Notes: generated from the sequence alone by a model not told the origin. A stretch of 33,663 bases of DNA from UBA1926 sp002337215 (GCA_963973795.1 CAXBAF010000035.1:1-33663), one strand, 5' to 3'; counted from the stretch's first letter, positions 1 through 8,329 are shown. Made by a program: numbers and translations.

Positions 1-1266
1 GCGGGCGCCCGCCTCGTCGCGTCCGATCCCCGCGAGCGTCGACGACTCGGTCGCGTCGATCCGGGCGAGCTCGTCGGCGAGTGCGAACCCGTCGGTGATG
101 GTCCCGCGGGCCCGGGCCCGGGCGAGCTCGGCCTCGCTGGCGGCCATCCGCCGCCGGGCGTCGAATCCGACCTGCCCGATCAGCCCGACGCGGTCGCGTT
201 CGATCCGGGCGATCGCGGCCTGCGTGTCGCGCTCGCGGTTGAGCGCATCGATGCGTCGCTTGGTCTGCAGCTCGAGCAGCTCGAGCGCCTCGGCCCGGCT
301 CTCGGGCGTCCCGTCCCCGGTCTCGATCCCCCGCCGCGACGCCTCCGCCTCGGCGAGGATGATGTTCCGACGCGACCGGAACCTGCCGGCGACGGTCCCG
401 TCGTCGGCCCGCAGCCCGGCCGACCGGTACCCCCGCTCGGCGTCGACCGAGGCGTCGAACCGCTCGAACCGCTGGGCCATCCGCTCGAACGACGCCTCAA
501 GCCGGGCGATCGCGTCCATCCGCTGGCCCGCGTTGATGTTTGCGCTGTTGAGTTTCTGCGACTCGCCGAATTTCTGGAGCCGGAGTTTCTCGATCGTCGC
601 CGCACCCGTCAGGCCACGCTCAGAGAACAGCCGCGCGCGGTCCGACGCGCGGAGCATGCGGTCGTTCCGCGCATTGACGATGTTCCGGTCGACCCGCTCC
701 GCTCGGTCGAGCCCGCGGTTGGTCTTCTCGATCTCATCGAATCCCCCGTACGCCCCGCCGCGGGCCAGGCCGGCGAGGTAGTCCTGCACCGCCGCGGCTG
801 CGCCGTAGAGCGACGAGCCGACCGACCCGGGATCCGCGGTGTCGTAGGTCAGAAAAATGTTCCGGTCGAATTTATCCCGGCCTTTGGCCATCCGGACGCT
901 CGCGAGTTCAATGCGCCGGGCCGCGAACTCGTACCGCTCGGCATACCGGCTCACCGACCGCTCGGCCATAGCGATCCCACCCGCCATCGCGGCCGTCCCC
1001 GCGGCCATCACAGTGGTGATCGTCCCCCAGTGGGCCTTGACGCGCCCCGCCATCCGACCCGCCGCGCGGGCAAACCGATTCTGGCCGTCCTGCATCGCCC
1101 TCTGCTTGCCGATGATGCGATCGAACTCGCGGGCAGCGTCGGCCCCGAACTTCCGATCGATCCGAGAGACCTCGCGCTTGTGCGATTCGTATTCGCGTGC
1201 GGCCTGTCGCAGTCCGCCCTTGAGATCAGAAACGTCGGCGCCGAGTGTCGTCACGATGTCGGGCAT
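1..1266 (-). CDS. Phage tail tape-measure-like protein, N-terminal part
   Basis: The reading frame is open from the ATG at 1266 to the window edge, giving 422 codons with no stop; the C-terminus is missing. The N-terminus (MPDIVTTLGADVSDLKGGLR) has the form usual for tail tape-measure proteins. A hydrophobic stretch follows at about residues 78-102 (TVMAAGTAAMAGGIAMA), then long charged helical segments rich in Arg, Glu and Ala, such as residues 250-420. Tape measures set tail length, fill the tail tube and help DNA cross the envelope. The upstream GGTGA is a weak ribosome site. It follows two small same-strand genes after a 378-base gap. The family call rests on N-terminal style, the hydrophobic segment and helical content, so another long coiled-coil virion protein is possible. 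Confidence 0.6.
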   Translation of the reverse strand, partial: MPDIVTTLGADVSDLKGGLRQAAREYESHKREVSRIDRKFGADAAREFDRIIGKQRAMQDGQNRFARAAGRMAGRVKAHWGTITTVMAAGTAAMAGGIAMAERSVSRYAERYEFAARRIELASVRMAKGRDKFDRNIFLTYDTADPGSVGSSLYGAAAAVQDYLAGLARGGAYGGFDEIEKTNRGLDRAERVDRNIVNARNDRMLRASDRARLFSERGLTGAATIEKLRLQKFGESQKLNSANINAGQRMDAIARLEASFERMAQRFERFDASVDAERGYRSAGLRADDGTVAGRFRSRRNIILAEAEASRRGIETGDGTPESRAEALELLELQTKRRIDALNRERDTQAAIARIERDRVGLIGQVGFDARRRMAASEAELARARARGTITDGFALADELARIDATESSTLAGIGRDEAGAR

Positions 1267-1405
1267 GGTTCACCATCGATTCGAGACCGGGGCCCGCGAG
1301 CGCTCGCCCCGAGGGTGAATTGACGCGAGACCGCGCCCCGCGAAGAAACCCGCAGCCGCACCTGCGTGCGACTGCGAGCAAGGTCCGGCGTGCCGACGCC
1401 TGAAT

Positions 1406-1435
1406 CCTGCGGCCGGTCAAACGAACGGCCGCAGG
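1406..1435. repeat. 10-bp perfect inverted repeat, 10-base loop
   Basis: CCTGCGGCCG at 1406-1415 is mirrored by CGGCCGCAGG at 1426-1435 around GTCAAACGAA. No T-run follows on either strand, so it is not a standard terminator. It lies between the leftward terminator-like hairpin and the tape-measure gene and could be an operator or an mRNA leader structure. Confidence 0.45.
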
Positions 1436-1464
1436 CGGAGACCCGGGGGGCATGACCAACCCCC

Positions 1465-1502
1465 AAGAAAGCTCGCTGCCGCGAATGTCTGCGACAGCGA
1501 GC
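1465..1502 (-). terminator. Rho-independent terminator-like hairpin, leftward
   Basis: On the minus strand, GCTCGCTG and CAGCGAGC form an 8-bp perfect stem. It extends by CGC/GCG past one T-G pair and closes with an 8-base loop; TTTCTT follows. It lies downstream of the 183-residue gene and upstream of the tape-measure gene, so it would split or attenuate the leftward tail transcript. Confidence 0.55.
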
Positions 1503-1644
1503 GGGGCACCAAATCCCCCCCTGGGGGGCATGGGATCCCCAGGGAGGCGAATGCGTCACGGCATGACCGCGCTGCACGAAAGGAACTCCGGCAAACACCC
1601 TCGGCCGCCAGCGAGGGCCGCCGTGGGCGGGACGAGCCAACGAA

Positions 1645-2196
1645 TCAGAATCGCGCGATCGGCTCGGTCGCCGCGCGGTGATGCTCACTGATGTTCGGAC
1701 ACCGCTCGCCGATGCGTCGGCGGGCCGCGTCGAGCGACAGGCCCGTCGTGACGTAGTCGGCGCACGCCTCCGCCGCGGGCAGTTTCGACTCGGCCCGGCA
1801 GTCGAGGTGCCGACGCCAGGGCACGCCCGCCCGTTCCTCCGCGACGAACGCTTCGCGGATCGCCGGGTGCGCATCCGCAACGGCCTTCCACGTTTTGGCA
1901 GCCGAACGAGACGCCGAGTCTCTGCCTCGCTGCTCCGCCTCGCGGCTCAGCAGTGCGTAGAACACGGCGCCGGCGGAGACGGTCGAGGGTTGCGGCGACG
2001 CCTTCGGCGGGCTCAGCTGCTTCTTCGCCGGCTTCGCCTTCTCCGACTTCAATCGATCGGATCGAGCCTTGCGAGCCCCGGCGCGAAGAACATCGCCCGC
2101 CTTGGTCGAGGGCCCAGTCTTGCTCGCGGCCGCCGCCTCGCGCGCCCGTCGTGCACGCTCTTGAGCACGGATGAGTTGTCCTGGTTCCGTCGGCAC
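1645..2196 (-). CDS. Unknown protein of phage tail module (183 aa)
   Basis: I do not recognise this protein. The GTG start at 2196 shares one base with the TAG stop of the upstream gene and has a strong site (AGGAGGTGGA) that lies inside that gene's end, so translational coupling is likely. The first ~70 residues are highly charged and Lys/Ala/Arg-rich (for example RAQERARRAREAAAASKT) and probably disordered. The C-terminal half looks folded, with helical segments around AKTWKAVADAHPAIREAF and several Cys residues (DCRAES, EACADY, GERCPN). Its place just before a tape-measure gene suggests a tail assembly or chaperone role, but that rests on position alone. Longer in-frame extension upstream lacks a better start. 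Confidence 0.6.
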   Translation of the reverse strand: MPTEPGQLIRAQERARRAREAAAASKTGPSTKAGDVLRAGARKARSDRLKSEKAKPAKKQLSPPKASPQPSTVSAGAVFYALLSREAEQRGRDSASRSAAKTWKAVADAHPAIREAFVAEERAGVPWRRHLDCRAESKLPAAEACADYVTTGLSLDAARRRIGERCPNISEHHRAATEPIARF

Positions 2197-2714
2197 TACT
2201 CCACCTCCTGAAACGGCAGGTGCTCGAAGTTGCGACGGTCCGTGTTGTATGCACGAATCAGGTCCGCTCTCGCTTTGCGATCGTTCCTGCGCTGGGCGAG
2301 TTTCGCGTCGGCTTCGGCGACGCGTCGCTCGGCGGCCTCGCACTCGGCGACAGCGGCGAGCCTCCGCTCCTCGAGCTCGAGGATGTCCGCTTCCAGGTCT
2401 TCACGAGTCGCCGCGATCTCGAGGATCCGCTCACGGCTCCGATCGGTACCGAGCACCTTGGCCCGCACGGCCTCGATGAGCTTTGCCGGCTTCAGATCGG
2501 ACCAAGTCACGCGAAGCGACCGGAGATCGAGAATCTCGAACGCCTCGATCAGTTGGTTGACCTCGGCGTCGGAGAGTTTTTCCGGGTCTCGCCGGATCAG
2601 CCGATCGATGGTCGCAGTCGCCCGCGGCGACATGTCTCGGTGTCGCTTGGTGAGGACCTGGGCGAAGCGGGCTCCCAGCGACATCGGTTCGGTCTTGGTT
2701 TCAGCGGTGGTCAT
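2196..2714 (-). CDS. Coiled-coil protein of phage tail module (172 aa)
   Basis: Function unknown. The ATG at 2714 is chosen because AAAGGA lies 7 bases upstream on the minus strand; 49 further upstream codons in frame are low-complexity and lack a ribosome site. The protein is almost entirely helical and charged. Residues ~110-160 form a heptad-rich coiled coil (LEADILELEERRLAAVAECE and on). An earlier section around residues 45-85 carries 'LSDAEVNQLIEAFEILDLRS'. It is the first gene of the leftward module and is translationally coupled to the next. It could be a tail tube/assembly or minor virion protein; there is no sequence signature to decide. Confidence 0.65.
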   Translation of the reverse strand: MTTAETKTEPMSLGARFAQVLTKRHRDMSPRATATIDRLIRRDPEKLSDAEVNQLIEAFEILDLRSLRVTWSDLKPAKLIEAVRAKVLGTDRSRERILEIAATREDLEADILELEERRLAAVAECEAAERRVAEADAKLAQRRNDRKARADLIRAYNTDRRNFEHLPFQEVE

Positions 2715-3125
2715 GTGATCGTCCTTTCGCAACGACAGCGGGGCCGACCGATCGGCGGCGGGCAATGCATTCCCGATGGACGGCGGAAAGGACGCCACCG
2801 ATCGAGCCGGCCCGGTTGTCGTTGAGTGGTTGGGATTCATTGCACCGACATCTAACCACACGACGAGCCGAACGCGGCGTGCGCGAACTGCGATCGAGGC
2901 GGGTTATTCGCGTGCGAGCAATTTGGCAGCATCATTGTTGGCTCGGGGGCAAGGTGGCGATGGGTCGCGGTCGCGAGCAGGCCAGTTCGCGTTTTGCAAG
3001 AAACGCGAATTTCTCGTGTTTTTTAGTGTGATGCGGCCGGATTCCACGGCGAGGCGCGGACGGATCAGGTCGCATGTGGTAAGTATGTTGGTCTAGTGAG
3101 CACGGACCGCACACGGGAGCATGCG
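2715..3125. other. Divergent control region of the element
   Basis: No gene is supported. It separates the leftward tail module from the rightward control/replication module, so promoters for both are expected, though I see no clear -35/-10 pair. It holds a 9-bp inverted repeat followed by a T-run (2986-3024) and a weaker GTGGTT/AACCAC pair (2826-2831 with 2854-2859). Confidence 0.45.
2986..3009 (+). repeat. 9-bp hairpin followed by T-rich tract
   Basis: TTCGCGTTT (2986-2994) is a perfect mirror of AAACGCGAA (3001-3009) around TGCAAG. TTTCTCGTG and then six T follow. It could end a rightward transcript or serve as an operator in the divergent region. The ten bases GCGTTTTGCA at 2989-2998 recur at 8419-8428, also in non-coding sequence. 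Confidence 0.4.
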
Positions 3126-4328
3126 ATGAGCGCACTGTCGATGAAGATCGGACCGGTCTCGCCGAGGAGCGAGATCGATTGGGACCAGGTCGAGCGGGTC
3201 CTGCGGGAGTTCGCCGACCCGATGTCTGAACGGCGGAAGCACGCGATCGATGCGGTCCGGGCCGGGATCGACCGTGCGAATGCGACCTACGCGGAGCACG
3301 TCGAGCCCCACGCCGGCCAGCCGATCTTCGCCTCGATCGTGATCGCTCGGCATATCAGCTTCCTTGCAAGCTCTGACTGCGACGACTTCCCCCAGTGCCA
3401 CGCCGACGAATCAGATCGGTGGATGGCGGCCGACCTCGCGATTGACGAACTCGGCGAGGATCACATCGGAGCATTTAGTCGGTTCGCCGAGATCATCACG
3501 CTGATCGATCGTGCGTGGGCGATCCACGACACAAGCCGAGATGAGTTTTTGGAGGCCGAGCTTGAGTCGATCCGGAACCGTAACCGCGGGACGCTCTCCC
3601 TAACCGATGACAGCGAACCGCGATTGGCACCCGTCGGGCTGATCCAATACGTCGGCCGGATCTGCAGCCCGTTTCAATTCGAGCCCCGGTTCGATCAGGA
3701 CATGTTGCGCAATCTCCAGGCCGAGCTACATCCAGAGACGCTCGCACGCCTCCGAGGCCAGATCGAGGGCCTGCCGTCCGACCCCGGCACCGTCGCGGAC
3801 TACTTCGCATGGGCCGCGACTTTCGACAGCGGTGTTCGCTTCGACCGTTCTACGGATGCCGGGGTCCGTGCGTCGCTCCGTGAGATTGAAGCGCACCTCG
3901 GCGAGATCCGGGAGGCGTCCAAACGCTCGGAGGCCAAAGGCGAGCGGCTCGCAGCAGCGAGAAGGCTTCTCAACCACGCCACGTCGGATGGCGGTGATGG
4001 GACTCCTCTGACCGAGGAACGGATTACCGATTTGAACACCTACGCGGAGTGCATCGGCGAGGGTGCCGTTTCCAAGGGGACGATCCGAAACGCCCTCAGT
4101 CACTCGGCCCCTCCCGGCCATTCTTCGGGTGATCGGTCTCGCGGGCGAGACGGAACGAAGGCGAAGCGGATTTCGGACACACTTTCCGCCATCCGCTTCA
4201 ACAGATCCCGTGTCGATGATGCTGCCCTCTATTGGGGCCAGGCAGAGCCGAGCGGGAAGGGCGAGACGTTCGGCCCGGTCCTGGTGTCGCTGTCGAAAGA
4301 CTGGGCTTCATTGGCCCCCAGAAAATAA
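3126..4328 (+). CDS. Unknown 400-aa protein, first gene of rightward module
   Basis: I do not recognise a family. The ATG at 3126 is preferred because GGAG lies 6 bases upstream; an in-frame GTG at 3096 has no ribosome site. The protein is soluble and mostly helical, with no signal or membrane segment. Residues ~260-285 are a charged helix (REIEAHLGEIREASKRSEAK). A later stretch at about 310-335 (TPLTEERITDLNTYAEC then VSKGTIRNALSHS) has the spacing of a helix-turn-helix, so DNA binding is possible. It is divergent from the tail module and stands apart from the downstream operon by 134 bases. By position it could be a regulator, but this is inference. Confidence 0.65.
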   Translation: MSALSMKIGPVSPRSEIDWDQVERVLREFADPMSERRKHAIDAVRAGIDRANATYAEHVEPHAGQPIFASIVIARHISFLASSDCDDFPQCHADESDRWMAADLAIDELGEDHIGAFSRFAEIITLIDRAWAIHDTSRDEFLEAELESIRNRNRGTLSLTDDSEPRLAPVGLIQYVGRICSPFQFEPRFDQDMLRNLQAELHPETLARLRGQIEGLPSDPGTVADYFAWAATFDSGVRFDRSTDAGVRASLREIEAHLGEIREASKRSEAKGERLAAARRLLNHATSDGGDGTPLTEERITDLNTYAECIGEGAVSKGTIRNALSHSAPPGHSSGDRSRGRDGTKAKRISDTLSAIRFNRSRVDDAALYWGQAEPSGKGETFGPVLVSLSKDWASLAPRK

Positions 4329-4462
4329 GCCAACGATCAAGTTCGGCGAATGCGAATAACACCCATCCGTCGCGATTTTTCGTGACGACTACATCGATGA
4401 CGGCTGGTACTCCTGTCACGAGCGGCACTGCCTGAGCAGTCCGTATCGACAAGGAGCCCAGA

Positions 4463-4705
4463 ATGTTTGCAACCCCGTCTCTCGAACCGTTGCCGCCCGC
4501 GATCCCAGACCGGTATCCGCGGCTCATCGATGTTCACACCGCGGCCCTGCTCCTGACTACGACGCCGGCCCGCCTCGCGGCCCTCGTCGACGATGGAACG
4601 CTGCCCTTTGTCCGTGTCGGTCGGTCGACGCGACTCCGTCTCTCAGACCTCAATGCCCTGCACCACGGTCGCCTCGGCCCGATCGCCCCAGAGGTGCCGG
4701 CATGA
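4463..4705 (+). CDS. Excisionase-like HTH protein (80 aa)
   Basis: This small MerR/excisionase-type (helix_turn_helix_17-like) DNA-binding protein shows the usual order: a helix (DVHTAALLLTTTPARLAALV), then a 'DGTLPFVRVGRSTRLRLSDL' wing. AAGGAG lies 6 bases before the ATG. Such proteins act as recombination directionality factors or small phage regulators. It heads a tightly packed rightward operon whose next start (ATGA) overlaps its stop. The fold call is fairly safe; whether it is the excisionase, the regulator or both is not visible. Confidence 0.75.
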   Translation: MFATPSLEPLPPAIPDRYPRLIDVHTAALLLTTTPARLAALVDDGTLPFVRVGRSTRLRLSDLNALHHGRLGPIAPEVPA

Positions 4706-4902
4706 TCGGCCGAACCCCACCCGCGCACGAGCGGCAGATGAATTCGATCGCCGAGGCCGCGAACATCCTCGCGGTCTCCGAGCGGACGGTCCGCCGGCTG
4801 ATCAAGCGGGGCGAACTCGGTGCGGTACACGCGAACCGAAGGGTGCTCATCCCCCGTCGCGAGCTCGAGGACTTCGTCGCCAGGGGGGGTACCCGTCCGT
4901 GA
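4702..4902 (+). CDS. Second excisionase-like HTH protein (66 aa)
   Basis: This is a MerR/excisionase-type winged HTH. Its core 'SIAEAANILAVSERTVRRL' is followed by the wing 'RGELGAVHANRRVLIPRREL' and the common 'EDFVARGG' end. The ATG overlaps the stop of the preceding HTH gene by four bases; a second ATG at 4738 begins just before the domain and could be the true start. The domain is the same fold as in the upstream gene, so the two form a tandem pair, perhaps one for excision and one for transcription control. The stop overlaps the GTG of the primase gene. Confidence 0.78.
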   Translation: MIGRTPPAHERQMNSIAEAANILAVSERTVRRLIKRGELGAVHANRRVLIPRRELEDFVARGGTRP

Positions 4903-5897
4903 GCGATGACCCGCTGCGCACCATCATCGACGCGCTCGCCGAGGCGGGCTGCGGCCCGACCGGCGGCGGCTCCAGGTGGTCCGCCCGGTGCCCATCACAC
5001 GAGGATTCGTCGCCCAGCCTGAGCGTGAGCCGGGGCGACGACGGCCGCGTGCTCGTGTGCTGTCACGCCGGTTGCCGGTACGGCGAGGTCATGAGATCGC
5101 TCGGGCTCTCGAGCCGGGACGGGTTCGCGTCGACCCGCTCGGACGGATCACCCCGGCAGCGCGGCACGCGGACGCGGTACCCGCGAGACGATCGACCGGT
5201 GATCGACTGGGCACCGATGCAGCAGCGTTTCGAGTCCCAGGCGACCGATGCTCGGGTCGAGGATCTCGCGAGCCTGCTCGGTGTCGGGGCGGACGCGTTG
5301 CGGCTGCTGCGCGTCGGGTACGCGACGGTCGCGGACATCAACGAGCACCTCGGGGCACCGCTCGCGAGGGCCGACGCATGGACGTTCCCGATGCGCGACG
5401 CGGCGGGCCGGATCGTCGGGATCAACACCCGTCCGGTCGATGGCGGCAAGAAGATGACGCTGAAGGGTGGCCGGCTCGGGTTGTTTTACCCCGACACGAT
5501 CGGCGAACTCGAGGGCGCGGTCTGGGTCGTTGAGGGGGCGAGCGACACCGCGGCGGCGATCACCGCGGGATACCCGGCGGTGGGGCGGCCGAGCGCGAAG
5601 GCCGGCAAGGCGATCGTTCGCATGCTCGCGGATCTGCTCCGCGGGCGTGATGCCATCGCGATCGGCGAGAACGACAAGAAGAAAAACGGAGCCTGGCCGG
5701 GTCGCGACGGCGCAAAGGCCGTCGCGATCGACCTGGGCAAGGCATGGAAGACCGAGCCGCTGCGGATGGCGATGCCCCCGGCGGACTGCAAAGACACGCG
5801 CGAATGGCTCGCAAGGCAGGCCACCGCAGGAGACCCCGATGGACGGACCCAAAGGCAAGAAACAGCATCGACGGGAGATCCCCGGGACAGTCGATGA
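4899..5897 (+). CDS. Zinc-finger/TOPRIM primase-like protein (332 aa)
   Basis: This is probably a phage DNA primase making RNA primers for element replication. An N-terminal CHC2-type zinc ribbon is seen: C31-x2-H34 (CPSHEDSSPS) paired with CCHAGC (C54/C55 and C59). A linker and a domain at ~120-200 follow, then a TOPRIM-like part: 'VWVVEGASDTAAAI' with E212 and D216, then 'AIAIGENDKK' at ~252-261 where the usual second acidic motif should lie. The GTG start shares GTGA with the preceding stop. The last ~30 residues overlap the next gene by 59 bases and look unstructured. The second TOPRIM acidic motif is E-N-D rather than D-x-D, so activity is not certain. Confidence 0.75.
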   Translation: MSDDPLRTIIDALAEAGCGPTGGGSRWSARCPSHEDSSPSLSVSRGDDGRVLVCCHAGCRYGEVMRSLGLSSRDGFASTRSDGSPRQRGTRTRYPRDDRPVIDWAPMQQRFESQATDARVEDLASLLGVGADALRLLRVGYATVADINEHLGAPLARADAWTFPMRDAAGRIVGINTRPVDGGKKMTLKGGRLGLFYPDTIGELEGAVWVVEGASDTAAAITAGYPAVGRPSAKAGKAIVRMLADLLRGRDAIAIGENDKKKNGAWPGRDGAKAVAIDLGKAWKTEPLRMAMPPADCKDTREWLARQATAGDPDGRTQRQETASTGDPRDSR

Positions 5898-6690
5898 CCT
5901 CCGACAGGCCCGCGAACTCTCGAGGACGGCGGACGGCCGACGCGAGCTGAAGAACCGGGGCATGCTCCGCGACGATCGACACTGGGCGTTCTTCGATGCC
6001 CTGCCCGAGACGATCCTGGCCCAGGCGAGAGCGGCGTTCGAATCGAACCCGGAGCACGCCGAGCGTTTCAAGCAGATCGTGCCGATCGCGGCCGAAGCCG
6101 AGCACTCGCGGATCGACCTCGGACCGGGCTACGTCGATGCGAGCGTGCTCACCGCCGGCGGCCGCCGCATGGTCAGGGGGGACTGCCCGACCGGGTTCGT
6201 GATCCCGATTTACTCGGGCCTCGGAATCCTGACGGGGCTCGATCTCATCGGGCCAGACGGGTGCCGGATCGAGGGCTACATACCGCCCGACGGGCTCTAT
6301 CTCCCCACCGGGCTGGAGAACCCATTCGAGTGGTTGCTCGATCGAGCGTCGGGCGGGCTCACGCCGGCGGCGGTCCATGTTGTCTCAGACTGGCGATCGC
6401 TGATCCGCGCGTCAGCGCTCGATGACTCGCCCTTTGTCGGGAGGACGCGCGGCGCCGGGGTCCACGTTGACATCGCCGAGATGATCGCACTCCGCCCCGT
6501 CCTCGTCGGCCGGTGGGAGAACTCGGCGGGCCCGATCCGGCCTTGCTCCGAGCTCGAGGCGATCGCGGCCGCGATCATCGCCATCGGTCATCCACCGCCC
6601 CCGATGGTCGCATGGGCCACGATCTTCGGCTACAAAACATCGGTCGATCGGGTGCGTGAGATCCTGGGCGAGGAGGTCGACCCAGCATGA
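5839..6690 (+). CDS. Unknown protein in replication operon (283 aa)
   Basis: Not recognised. The ATG at 5839 has GGAG 6 bases upstream and lies inside the end of the primase gene, while its own stop overlaps the ATPase start by four bases, so it is translated as part of the primase-ATPase unit. The N-terminus is basic and helical (PKGKKQHRREI). The middle resembles an alpha/beta domain ('GFVIPIYSGLGILTGLDLIG' and 'DGLYLPTGLENPFEW'), with 'AAVHVVSDWRSLIRASAL' near residue 180. The pattern recalls a TOPRIM or nucleotidyl-transferase-like fold, but I see no complete motif. By location it is likely a replication partner of its neighbours. Confidence 0.65.
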   Translation: MDGPKGKKQHRREIPGTVDDLRQARELSRTADGRRELKNRGMLRDDRHWAFFDALPETILAQARAAFESNPEHAERFKQIVPIAAEAEHSRIDLGPGYVDASVLTAGGRRMVRGDCPTGFVIPIYSGLGILTGLDLIGPDGCRIEGYIPPDGLYLPTGLENPFEWLLDRASGGLTPAAVHVVSDWRSLIRASALDDSPFVGRTRGAGVHVDIAEMIALRPVLVGRWENSAGPIRPCSELEAIAAAIIAIGHPPPPMVAWATIFGYKTSVDRVREILGEEVDPA

Positions 6691-8240
6691 CCCAGGCGAC
6701 CGACCCATTCAAACTCCCCGCGGGCTACACCGTTCACGAGGTCAGCGACGAGCCCGCCAGGAGCGGCAAGCCGAGCGCGGCCAAGAAGCTCATCGAGCTC
6801 GCGAGGGCCGGGTACCGATTCGCCAGATCCAGCGAGGGCGGTGCGCTCTTCGCGATCCCGCGCGAGGGCCCGAACATCGCCGCCGATCTTGACGACGGAT
6901 CCTTCGATGACGATCTCGCCGCGGCGTACTTCGCCTCCACCGGGGACGCGGCGTCCGGCGAAGCGATCACGAGCGCGATGCGTGTGATCAAATCGGAAGC
7001 GAGGCAGGCCGACGCCGAGCCGATCCCGATCCGCGTCGCCGCGATCGGCGATGAGCCCGGGGCCGTCATCGATCTCGGCGATGAGACCGGCCGGGCGATC
7101 CGGGTCACCGGCGGGGGATGGGACGTGCTCGACCGGTCCCCGACGCCGTTCCGGCGAACACCGCTCACCGGAGCGATGCCGACGCCCGAGCGGGGCGGTG
7201 ACATCGACACCTTGCGGGAGTTCATCAATCTCGCGCCCGAGCAGCTCGACATCGTCGTCGGGTGGATGCTCGCGTGCTGGCGACCCGCGACGCCCTGCCC
7301 GATCCTGCTGCTGAGTGGGGGCCAGGGCACGGGGAAAAGCTCGGCGACGCGGCTGCTCGCGAGGCTTGTTGATCCGACCACCTGCGAGGACCGACAGCCG
7401 CCGCGGGATAACGAGCAGCTCATCATGGCGGCCCAGAGCTCGCGTGTCGTCCTGCTCGACAACGTCTCTGCGATCAGCAACGACCTGTCGGACAGTCTTT
7501 GCCGCCTGTGCACGGGGGGAGGGTTCCTCAAGCGGAAGCTGTACACGAACGGCGGCGTGACGGCCGCGAGTTTCCGAAGGGCCGCGATCCTCAACTCGAT
7601 CGAAGTCACCGCGATCCGGGGCGACTTCGCGGAGCGGATGCTGGTCGCCGATCTCGCACAGATCCCGGCCGGGCAACGCCGCATCGAGGAGGAGCTCACC
7701 CGCAAGTTCGCGTCCGCGCACCCGAAGATCCTCGGCGCGTTGCTCGACCGATTCGCCGACGCGCTCGCGGTGATCGACGCCGTCGAGCTCGAGGAGATGC
7801 CGCGGATGGCGGACTTCGCCCGGTTCCTCGCCGCGATGGACGAGACCGCCGGCACGAGCACCCTGGCGACGTACGGCGGTCAGGAGCTGCGGGTCGCCGA
7901 GGACGTGCTCGAGAGTTCCGCGATCACGCCCTACCTGCTCGCCGTCGTCGATCGAGCCGGCACAGTGCGAGGGACCGCCGGGCAGATCCTCGCGGCGATC
8001 ACACCGGCCGGGAATACGCCGAAAGAACTCAAGGTCACGCCCCGCAAGCTCAGCGGGGACCTGCGGCGTCTGAAGCCGGCGCTCGAGACGGCCGGATACG
8101 AGGTCTGCCTCCCGACCGGAGACGGTCCGACGCAGCGCATCTTTGAGGTCCGCAGGCCGGGCCACCCTGGACCCGACGACGAGTACCGAGTGGTCTCCCG
8201 CGATGAACTCGCGGGCATGCCGGACGCGGGGGCCGGATGA
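6687..8240 (+). CDS. P-loop ATPase, replicative helicase-like (517 aa)
   Basis: This is a phage/plasmid-type ATPase probably acting as replicative helicase or loader. It has a Walker A 'GGQGTGKSS' (residues 211-219) and a Walker B-like 'RVVLLDN' with D258. Next come the 'DLSDSLCRLCTG' and 'KRKLYTNGG' segments, a sensor-like Asn in 'AAILNSIE' (N303) and a possible arginine finger in 'DFAERML' (R317). This order matches helicase-like proteins next to primases in actinobacterial and other phages. The N-terminal 170 residues are an unassigned domain; the C-terminus (~430-500) looks like a small winged-helix ('APRKLSGDLRRL'-type stretch near residue 455). It is the last confident gene of the rightward operon. 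Confidence 0.75.
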   Translation: MTQATDPFKLPAGYTVHEVSDEPARSGKPSAAKKLIELARAGYRFARSSEGGALFAIPREGPNIAADLDDGSFDDDLAAAYFASTGDAASGEAITSAMRVIKSEARQADAEPIPIRVAAIGDEPGAVIDLGDETGRAIRVTGGGWDVLDRSPTPFRRTPLTGAMPTPERGGDIDTLREFINLAPEQLDIVVGWMLACWRPATPCPILLLSGGQGTGKSSATRLLARLVDPTTCEDRQPPRDNEQLIMAAQSSRVVLLDNVSAISNDLSDSLCRLCTGGGFLKRKLYTNGGVTAASFRRAAILNSIEVTAIRGDFAERMLVADLAQIPAGQRRIEEELTRKFASAHPKILGALLDRFADALAVIDAVELEEMPRMADFARFLAAMDETAGTSTLATYGGQELRVAEDVLESSAITPYLLAVVDRAGTVRGTAGQILAAITPAGNTPKELKVTPRKLSGDLRRLKPALETAGYEVCLPTGDGPTQRIFEVRRPGHPGPDDEYRVVSRDELAGMPDAGAG

Positions 8241-8329
8241 CGAGCGCGTACCCGCCCCACCCGACCGCAACCCGGCGGCGACGGGGACCCGGCGACCGCT
8301 CCTGCGGGCCAGTGAGGGCCGATTCTTAG
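8237..8329 (+). CDS. Possible 30-aa reading frame after the ATPase
   Basis: An ATG overlaps the ATPase stop (ATGA) and leads a 30-codon frame ending in TAG. The product is Pro/Arg-rich at first (YPPHPTATRRRRGPGD) and has no recognisable feature. Only the overlap favours it; it may be chance. Confidence 0.2.
   Translation: MTSAYPPHPTATRRRRGPGDRSCGPVRADS

Larger units (their letters stand above)
1267..1644. other. Gap in the leftward tail module with two hairpins
   Basis: No convincing gene is seen. The stretch holds a strong leftward terminator-like hairpin (1465-1502), a 10-bp perfect inverted repeat (1406-1435) and runs of C/G around 1445-1452 and 1517-1528. Open frames here are low-complexity shadows. 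Because the tape-measure gene lies downstream of the hairpin, a separate promoter or read-through control is expected in 1267-1465. Confidence 0.5.

Noticed and set aside
2196..2400. A lambda G/GT-like programmed -1 frameshift joining the two small tail genes
   Set aside because: The second gene is in the -1 frame and open upstream, but I found no X-XXY-YYZ slippery heptamer in the overlap, and the second gene has its own strong ribosome site.
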